Part shown: positions 7,492-11,006 of the stretch, piece after piece | Numbering within the stretch: position 1 is the first letter of the stretch | Layout of the letters: each line of letters begins with the position of its first letter | DNA from: Treponema sp. | GTDB taxonomy: Bacteria > Spirochaetota > Spirochaetia > Treponematales > Breznakiellaceae | Direction of reading: 5' to 3' | Assembly (NCBI GenBank): GCA_031284195.1 | Contig: JAITAI010000030.1 | Span: 1-11,006, forward strand | Length of the DNA stretch: 11,006 bases | Position numbers and translations under genes: made by a program | The notes under the pieces: generated by a model | Seen by the model: only the letters and a program-made list of their open reading frames with translations | Told to the model about the DNA's origin: nothing | Databases searched by the model: none

Positions 7492-7520
7492 ATTAAAGTA
7501 CAGTTTGCCCTTATTGACAA
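7492..7520 (-). promoter_or_regulatory. Promoter of the XRE gene
   Basis: Read leftwards: TTGTCA (7515-7520), exactly 17 bases, TTTAAT (7492-7497). Each hexamer matches the consensus at 5 and 4 positions. Its -35 box overlaps the -35 box of the divergent peptide promoter, so the two promoters likely exclude or co-regulate each other. Confidence 0.5.
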
Positions 7521-7542
7521 AACTCTATTAGAACAATAGACT
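7514..7542 (+). promoter_or_regulatory. Promoter of the Cys-rich peptide genes
   Basis: TTGACA (7514-7519), exactly 17 bases, TAGACT (7537-7542). The -35 is perfect and the -10 matches 4 of 6. Transcription would start near 7549, leaving a leader of about 115-130 bases before the first peptide gene. Confidence 0.6.
7524..7540. promoter_or_regulatory. Operator-like inverted repeat 1
   Basis: TCTATT (7524-7529), AGAAC, AATAGA (7535-7540) is a perfect 6-bp inverted repeat with a 5-base centre. It lies inside the spacer of the peptide promoter and just beside the XRE -35 box. A dimeric XRE repressor bound here would block both promoters, the first one directly. Confidence 0.55.
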
Positions 7543-7544
7543 AT

Positions 7545-7559
7545 AACCCTAATTGGGTT
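7545..7559. promoter_or_regulatory. Operator-like inverted repeat 2
   Basis: AACCC (7545-7549), TAATT, GGGTT (7555-7559) is a second perfect inverted repeat, also with a 5-base centre. Its centre (7552) is 20 bases from that of repeat 1 (7532), about two helical turns, so both would lie on the same face of the DNA. It covers the likely transcription start. Confidence 0.45.
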
Positions 7560-7593
7560 TCTAGCAATTTTTTCCGTTTATTTGGCGGGGATT

Positions 7594-7658
7594 GCGGGAA
7601 AACCGAAAACCTGTCTCTTGGGGGCGGGAAAACACCGTCTAGTCCTACAGGACCGGAC
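7594..7658 (+). other. Structured, repeat-bearing leader of the peptide genes
   Basis: The leader contains GCGGGAAAAC twice (7594-7603 and 7624-7633). It also holds a third copy of the repeat seen beyond the XRE gene, CTGTCTCTTGGGGGCGG (7611-7627, 16 of 17 identical to 7100-7116). A hairpin follows, with GTCC (7642-7645), loop TACA and GGAC (7650-7653), extended by an outer GTC/GAC pair at 7637-7639 and 7656-7658. The hairpin ends only a few bases before the ribosome-binding site at 7664-7671 and could affect its access. Confidence 0.4.
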
Positions 7659-7661
7659 ACA

Positions 7662-7898
7662 TTGGAGGAGGCTTTTTATGAAAAGCTCTGCAATTTTTTC
7701 GGGATTATTGCCATCGGGGCAGTAATCGGGTTTACTCTGGCTGGGTGCAAAGACCCTAGCGGTGGCGGATGCAAGGGAGACGGCGCTTGTTATTACATCA
7801 AAGGTAACAGCGATTACAAATGGTGCGGCGCTGAAAGCTGCGCCGTTTGGGAAACATCAGATACCGGTCAGGCTTCGATTAGCTGTAACTGCAACTAA
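7662..7898 (+). CDS. Small Cys-rich lipoprotein with a start region one base out of frame
   Basis: The conceptual 78-residue frame opens at TTG 7662. Its useful part is a lipoprotein signal ending in a perfect lipobox, LAGC (Cys codon at 7746), then a ~49-residue mature peptide. That peptide has six more cysteines spaced C-x5-C-x11-C-x4-C-x14-C-x-C, including CKGDGAC and a C-terminal CNCN. However, the ideal ribosome-binding site GGAGGAGG (7664-7671) with 6-base spacing points to ATG 7678. From there translation stays in another frame and stops at TAA after 15 codons. One extra T in the T6 run (7694-7699) would join that ATG to the lipobox frame and give a textbook lipoprotein signal beginning MKSSAIFFG. 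So the gene is either phase-variable, frameshifted by slippage, mutated, affected by a one-base sequence error, or really started at TTG (AGGA at 7649-7652 is the possible site). The peptide family is not one I recognise. Confidence 0.6.
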   Translation: MEEAFYEKLCNFFGIIAIGAVIGFTLAGCKDPSGGGCKGDGACYYIKGNSDYKWCGAESCAVWETSDTGQASISCNCN

Positions 7899-7910
7899 AC
7901 AGGTATTAGC

Positions 7911-8060
7911 ATGAAGAAATACAAATGGCTTGTTGCGGGGATACTAGTCCTTATTTTAGCCGGGATGATTATGCTCATCGTTTCGGCTAAATCAATAGGC
8001 AACGTCTGTGCCGAAGATGGCTCCTGCTGTGTTGATCCTGCTGCCTGTACTTGTGAGTAG
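7911..8060 (+). CDS. 49-residue membrane-anchored Cys-rich peptide
   Basis: ATG 7911 to TAG 8058-8060 encodes 49 residues, starting 12 bases after the lipoprotein stop, with AGG at 7901-7903 seven bases upstream of the ATG. MKKYKW is followed by a hydrophobic helix (residues ~7-26), then a short exported tail, NVCAEDGSCCVDPAACTCE. Cysteines 33, 39, 40, 46 and 48 are spaced C-x5-C-C-x5-C-x-C. The tail shares C-x2-D-G-x-C and a terminal C-x-C with the preceding lipoprotein, which argues that this ORF is real and related in function. It could be cut from its signal, or remain anchored. Whether the cysteines bind metal, form disulphides or are modified cannot be read from sequence. Confidence 0.65.
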   Translation: MKKYKWLVAGILVLILAGMIMLIVSAKSIGNVCAEDGSCCVDPAACTCE

Positions 8061-8095
8061 TGCGGTATCAATCATTTTCTTTCAATGACGGCTGG

Positions 8096-8136
8096 GGCGG
8101 TGGGACGGCGAAACCGCTGCTCCGCCTCTGTTTTTT
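8096..8136 (+). terminator. Intrinsic terminator of the peptide unit
   Basis: GGCGG (8096-8100) pairs with CCGCC (8122-8126), and inside it CGG/CCG closes a CGAAA loop (8106-8116). TCTGTTTTTT follows, ending at 8136. It lies 36 bases after the 49-residue peptide gene and ends the cassette transcript. Confidence 0.7.
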
Positions 8137-8144
8137 GAAGGATA

Positions 8145-8182
8145 ACGCCCTCCAACGAGCGGCGTAGTCGCTTGGTATAATA
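8145..8182. repeat. Hairpin plus CGCTTGGTATAATA element, copy 1
   Basis: ACGCC (8145-8149) and GGCGT (8161-8165) form a short hairpin. CGCTTGGTATAATA (8169-8182) follows and matches 13 of 14 bases of 10309-10322, which also sits beside an xCGCC/GGCGx hairpin. The motif contains an extended -10 box, TG-G-TATAAT. No gene follows closely; the next 100 bases are AT-rich and empty up to the argJ remnant. Confidence 0.35.
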
Positions 8183-8282
8183 ATAATCAAATCAATACCT
8201 TCTAATGCACTATTTTTTATAAGACAAATTTCATTATTGAGTTCTTAAGCCATTATTTTTTTTATTTTATAATTTTCCAACC

Positions 8283-8604
8283 AGCTTAGGGTGCATTGCC
8301 TATAACTTGGTAAAAGCCGCAGGTTTCGGTGCAGATGCGAATTGGGGCAAGGTCCTCTGTGCCTTGGGTTACAGGGGAATTGACTTTGATCCTCATAAGG
8401 CAGAAGTAGCCTGTGTAAGCGCAGCGGGCATCTTAGCCTATGCAAAGGAGGTACAGGCTTCCCTTTTCTGAAGATAAAGCAAGCCAGATCCTTTTGAAAG
8501 ATGCAATCGAGATTATCAGTACCCTTGGGCAAGGTCCGGCAGTGGTGTGGGGCTGGGATCTGACCTATAATTATATTAAAATCCATGGAGATTACCGGTC
8601 ATAG
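8283..8604 (+). pseudogene. argJ: argJ C-terminal remnant, frameshifted
   Basis: This piece has no start codon and reads in one frame as LGCIAYNLVKAAGFGADANW, then GKVLCALGYRGIDFDPHKAEV and on to a TGA at about 8469. A one-base shift in the run near 8462 restores the frame as SEDKASQILLKDAIEIISTLG, then GQGPAVVWGWDLTYNYIKIH and GDYRS before TAG at 8602-8604. These match the ArgJ C-terminus (LVK.A.FGAD.NWG...; G.G.A.AWG.DLTYDYVKIN..YR). About the first 290 codons are missing except for the piece next to argC. The AT-rich stretch just before 8283 marks the right junction of the cassette. With its self-cleavage site lost and two frameshifts it cannot make ArgJ. Confidence 0.8.
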
Positions 8605-8636
8605 CCATGAGGGTCTTGCAGGGTTGATCATGATCG

Positions 8637-8666
8637 TTGAGCCGGTTTCCCCACAGGCTTTATAGG
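8637..8666 (+). promoter_or_regulatory. Candidate promoter of the MATE gene
   Basis: TTGAGC (8637-8642), 18 bases, TATAGG (8661-8666) is a fair sigma70 match, 4 of 6 each. A 10-base palindrome GATCATGATC (8626-8635) lies immediately upstream and could be a regulator site. Confidence 0.3.
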
Positions 8667-8689
8667 TTTGTACTAAGAAGGTTTTGTCT

Positions 8690-10048
8690 TTGAACAGCAC
8701 GCTCATGGCTGAAAGGTGGAATAATCAAGCCCTGTTTCGGCTTATATGGCCTCTAGTGATAGAGCAGATCTTGGGGGTTACCATTGGCATAGCTGATACG
8801 GTGATGGTAGCGGCCATTGGGGAATATGCGGTTTCCGGGGTATCCCTGGTGGACGCCATTAATACGCTGCTCATCATCGCTTTTGGCGCCTTGGCTACGG
8901 GGGGTGCGGTGGTGGTCAGTCAGTATATTGGACGGCAGGACATGAAAACCGCAGGCCGTGCATCCAAGCAACTGATGTATGTTAATATTGCCGCGGCCTT
9001 GATCATCATGGGCTTTGCCCTAGTAGGGCGCCGTCTTCTTTTGCAAAGCATATACGGACGAATCACCCCAGCGGTGATGCAGGCCGCGGAAACCTACTTT
9101 TTGCTCAGCGCCCTGAGCTACCCTTTTCTTGCGATCTATAATGCTGCGGCTTCCCTTTTTAGGAGTATCGGGAATAGCCGGGTTACCATGCTGGTAGCTC
9201 TGCTAGTAAACCTTTTGAACGTGGCCGGTAATGGGCTCTTCATCTACGGTTTCCATCTGGGAGTAGCTGGCGCGGCTATCGCTACCTTGATAAGCCGCAT
9301 GGTGGCTGCTGCGGTATTGACCTTTATGCTCCTCGTGGACCGCCGGCTTCCCTTCTCCTTTGCGGGGATAGGGAAGATTACCCTTGAACCGGTGCTGATC
9401 CGCAGCATATTACAAGTGGGCATACCGAGCGGATTAGAAAGTTCCCTGTTTCAAATCGGTAAGATCCTGGTTTCCCGGATCTTTACCTCCTTTGGTACTG
9501 CGGCCATTGCCGCCAATGCCATTGCCGGGGTGATTAATTCCTTTTCCTTTATGCCTGCCAATGCTTTTGCTATGGCGATGCTCACCATCGTAGGGCAATG
9601 TGTAGGCGCTGCAGATTATAGGAGCGCCCGGAGTAACACCGCAAAGTTGATGAAACTGACCTATGGTTCGGTTTTTCTCTTTAGCGGGCTGACCTTTATG
9701 TTAATGGACCCCATACTCGGTATGTTTCAGCTCAGCCTTGAAGCCCATGAACTGGCGAAGGGATTTCTCTGTATCCACTGTATCGTATCCCCTGTTTCTT
9801 GGCCTGCGAGTTTTACCTTGCCCAACGCCTTGCGTGCTGCCGGGGACGCCCGGTATTGTATGGTGGTGGCGATTCTCTCCATGTGGCTTATCCGGGTAAG
9901 CGCTGCCTATCTTCTGGCCTACCCCCTGGGGCTGGGTGCGATGGGGGTCTGGTATGCGATGGTGTCGGATTGGTGTGTACGGGGTATCTGTTATGTCTGG
10001 CGCTGGAAGCGCGGTCACTGGCAGGATAAACGGGTGTTGGCAAGCTAA
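8690..10048 (+). CDS. MATE-family multidrug/toxin efflux transporter
   Basis: A ~452-residue inner-membrane protein with about twelve hydrophobic helices in two similar halves. It is of the NorM/DinF-like MATE class, which exports cationic drugs or metabolites using Na+ or H+. The N-terminal half has the family pattern LIWPLVIEQILGVTIGIADT and then VMVAAIGEYAVSGVSLVDAI, with ALATGGAVVVSQYIG after it. The second half repeats the theme with LQVGIPSGLESSLFQIGKIL and FMPANAFAMAMLTIVGQCVG. AAGAAGG (8675-8681) lies 8 bases before TTG 8690, so that start is preferred. TTG 8684 is too close to it, and ATG 8705 too far. The gene looks intact. Its substrate is unknown, and there is no sequence sign that it belongs to the peptide cassette, which is separated from it by a terminator and the argJ remnant. 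Confidence 0.93.
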   Translation: MNSTLMAERWNNQALFRLIWPLVIEQILGVTIGIADTVMVAAIGEYAVSGVSLVDAINTLLIIAFGALATGGAVVVSQYIGRQDMKTAGRASKQLMYVNIAAALIIMGFALVGRRLLLQSIYGRITPAVMQAAETYFLLSALSYPFLAIYNAAASLFRSIGNSRVTMLVALLVNLLNVAGNGLFIYGFHLGVAGAAIATLISRMVAAAVLTFMLLVDRRLPFSFAGIGKITLEPVLIRSILQVGIPSGLESSLFQIGKILVSRIFTSFGTAAIAANAIAGVINSFSFMPANAFAMAMLTIVGQCVGAADYRSARSNTAKLMKLTYGSVFLFSGLTFMLMDPILGMFQLSLEAHELAKGFLCIHCIVSPVSWPASFTLPNALRAAGDARYCMVVAILSMWLIRVSAAYLLAYPLGLGAMGVWYAMVSDWCVRGICYVWRWKRGHWQDKRVLAS

Positions 10049-10211
10049 ACCTCCAGAGTACGGAGGCGGGTCAATACCCTGGCTCATTGGGCCAAGGGGG
10101 GTCTCCTTCCTGGGCTAGGCTAGGACATCCGAGGTAGAAACCCGAAGGAAAATCCGGGAAAAGCTCCTACGAATCGCAGGTCCCTGGGACAAGGTTCTTG
10201 GATTAGCTCGG
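10049..10211. other. Spacer with a hairpin and an unrecognised coding-like remnant
   Basis: CCTCC (10050-10054) and GGAGG (10062-10066) form a hairpin right after the MATE stop, without a T-run. Further on, the + strand frame from about 10121 to 10211 is open and reads like a basic helix (RRKIREKLLRIAGPWDKVLG) until it runs into the IS end at 10212. It has no start codon and may be the remains of a gene cut by the IS, but I do not recognise it. Confidence 0.3.
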
Positions 10212-10308
10212 TGGAATTCCCCCGAAGTGATGGACAGTAGGTTAAGCAGCGTTACAAGGTGTTACTGCTATCGGTATAGAGCATAGCCGAGCGCCCAATA
10301 TCTACGGC

Positions 10309-10322
10309 GCTTAGTATAATAT
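10309..10322. repeat. CGCTTAGTATAATA element, copy 2
   Basis: This 14-base motif matches 8169-8182 at 13 positions and is overlapped by a hairpin, GCGCC (10291-10295) with GGCGC (10306-10310). It lies in the non-coding right end of the IS remnant. Confidence 0.35.
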
Positions 10323-10328
10323 AGTTCT

Positions 10329-10566
10329 CTATAATTCAATTACCTCTGCCCGCACTTCCCCTTTTAACGTCTTGAAAAAACGCTCCGCACAGGCGTTGCC
10401 CCAACAGTTCCCTTTCCGGCTCATACGCTGTCTGACCTGTGGACCGCGCCGATAGCATCTCTCGAAATTTCTTACTGCAATACCGCACACCCCGGTCTGA
10501 ATGAAAAAGCAGACCGCTCCCCGGCTTGTGGTTCGTGCAGGCCGTCATAAGCGCATTACTTACATG
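10329..10566 (-). pseudogene. IS3-family transposase OrfB, C-terminal fragment with frameshift
   Basis: The N-terminal part of this piece reads GSGLLFHSDRGVRYCSKKFR, containing the second catalytic Asp of the DDE integrase core (HSDRGVRY). Near 10435 the frame shifts by one base, after which it reads VRQRMSRKGNCWGNACAERF and FKTLKGEVRAEVIEL to TAG at 10329-10331. That second part contains the catalytic Glu in NACAERFF. The N-terminal two thirds of OrfB and all of OrfA are missing, removed or displaced by the second IS inserted at 10567. It is inactive. Confidence 0.85.
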
Positions 10567-10604
10567 TGGAATTCCCCCGACTGAATGGACAGGAAGTTAA
10601 GCCT

Positions 10605-10925
10605 ATGATCAAAAAAGGGAGTATCATGGGAGCAAGAAGCGTTTTTACTAAAGAGTTTAAGGAACGGGCAGTGGAACTTGCCCAGAACACAAACCGGAAG
10701 CAGACGGAGATAGCCCAAGACCTTGGCATTAACCGGAATATACTTGCTCGATGGATGCGGGAGATGAAGCGGAGTGAAACAGGACCGATGAAAGCCTTCA
10801 CCGGTAGAGGAAATGCTAGAGATGAACAGATGGTACGGCTCAGGAAAGAAAATGCCGACCTGCTGGAGACGAATGAAATCTTAAAAAAAGCAATAGCCAT
10901 CTTCACGGTAGGAAATCCCCGGTAA
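10605..10925 (+). CDS. IS3-family transposase OrfA
   Basis: A ~106-residue DNA-binding subunit of the transposase. The helix-turn-helix region FTKEFKERAVELAQNTNRKQ and TEIAQDLGINRNILARWMRE is typical of IS3-family OrfA. The C-terminal LRKENADLLETNEILKKAIA is the leucine-zipper-like coiled coil. AGGAAG (10590-10595) supports ATG 10605. ATG 10626, with GGGAG just before it, gives a protein beginning MGARSVFTKEF that fits family lengths equally well. Near the end, A7G in ATCTTAAAAAAAGCA is the usual -1 slippery site that makes the OrfAB fusion; the -1 frame leads directly into orfB. Confidence 0.9.
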   Translation: MIKKGSIMGARSVFTKEFKERAVELAQNTNRKQTEIAQDLGINRNILARWMREMKRSETGPMKAFTGRGNARDEQMVRLRKENADLLETNEILKKAIAIFTVGNPR

Positions 10926-11006
10926 CGGCGTACCTGTTCATGCACCAGTAGCAAGGACAGTACCCCGTTACGAAGATGGCCAGACTATTGGGGGTAAGCC
11001 GAAGCG
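10926..11006 (+). pseudogene. IS3-family transposase OrfB, start region with in-frame stop, partial
   Basis: In the -1 frame relative to orfA the sequence reads AYLFMHQ, stop, QGQYPVTKMARLLGVSRS to the window edge. This is the normal OrfB N-terminus except for TAG at 10949-10951, where the family has an amino acid (one base from Gln or Trp). Unless an internal start after it is used, both separate OrfB and the OrfAB fusion would be cut short, so this IS copy is probably inactive. Confidence 0.7.

Larger units (their letters stand above)
10212..10566 (-). mobile_element. IS3-family remnant, right end, leftward orientation
   Basis: The terminal repeat TGGAATTCCCCCGAAGTGAT at 10212 closely matches the left end of the second IS at 10567 (about 30 of 36 bases, same gap-free alignment through GTTAAGC). 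It is placed as the right inverted repeat of a leftward element. About 115 bases of non-coding IS sequence follow (10213-10328), then the C-terminal part of the transposase. The element is cut at 10566, where the second IS begins. Confidence 0.75.
10567..11006 (+). mobile_element. IS3-family insertion sequence, left part, continues past the window
   Basis: The left terminal repeat TGGAATTCCCCCGACTGAAT begins at 10567 directly against the broken OrfB of the older element, so this copy landed inside it. It carries orfA and the beginning of orfB. Its right end and any target duplication lie outside the window. Confidence 0.85.

Noticed and set aside
8245..8586. 113-codon leftward ORF
   Set aside because: It is antisense to the argJ C-terminal remnant, whose own reading clearly matches ArgJ on the + strand.
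10050..10066. CCTCC/GGAGG hairpin as terminator of the MATE gene
   Set aside because: No T-run follows the stem, so it is described only as a hairpin in the spacer.
10556..10954. 132-codon leftward ORF across the second IS
   Set aside because: It is the antisense shadow of orfA, which has a strong family match on the + strand.

Overview
The window looks like part of a chromosome from a Treponema-like spirochaete, probably a gut-associated one. This is inferred from the flavour of the proteins and the moderate base composition; no marker gene is present to prove it. The left 5.5 kb is read leftwards and concerns the cell envelope. It holds a beta-barrel-like outer-membrane protein (13-1908), a 33-residue small ORF (1933-2034), a membrane-anchored family 2 glycosyltransferase (2094-3230), and a three-gene unit made of a cysteine-cluster protein, a TPR-like lipoprotein and a calcineurin-like phosphoesterase (5563 down to 3470).

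From 5695 the genes run rightwards, beginning with an intact argC. The next gene of the usual argCJ order, argJ, is broken. Its first ~50 codons survive at 6873-7036 with a frameshift, and its last ~105 codons survive at about 8283-8604 with a second frameshift. The middle of the gene, including the self-cleavage region, is gone. In its place sits a compact 1.25 kb accessory cassette (about 7037-8282).

The cassette has a leftward XRE-family repressor gene (7146-7466) and overlapping divergent promoters with two inverted repeats. Two rightward genes follow for very small exported cysteine-rich peptides. One is a lipoprotein whose strong ribosome-binding site and ATG are one base out of frame at a T6 tract. 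The other is a 49-residue membrane-anchored peptide at 7911-8060. Both peptides carry C-x2-D-G-x-C near the start of the exported part and end in C-x-C. A strong terminator closes the unit. This self-regulated pair of Cys-rich peptides is the best candidate for an undescribed system here.

To the right lies an intact MATE-family efflux transporter (8690-10048), and then a nest of IS3-family debris. A leftward IS remnant with its right inverted repeat and the C-terminal part of its transposase (10212-10566) is interrupted by a rightward IS of the same family (10567 to the window edge). The orfB of that second element carries an early in-frame stop.
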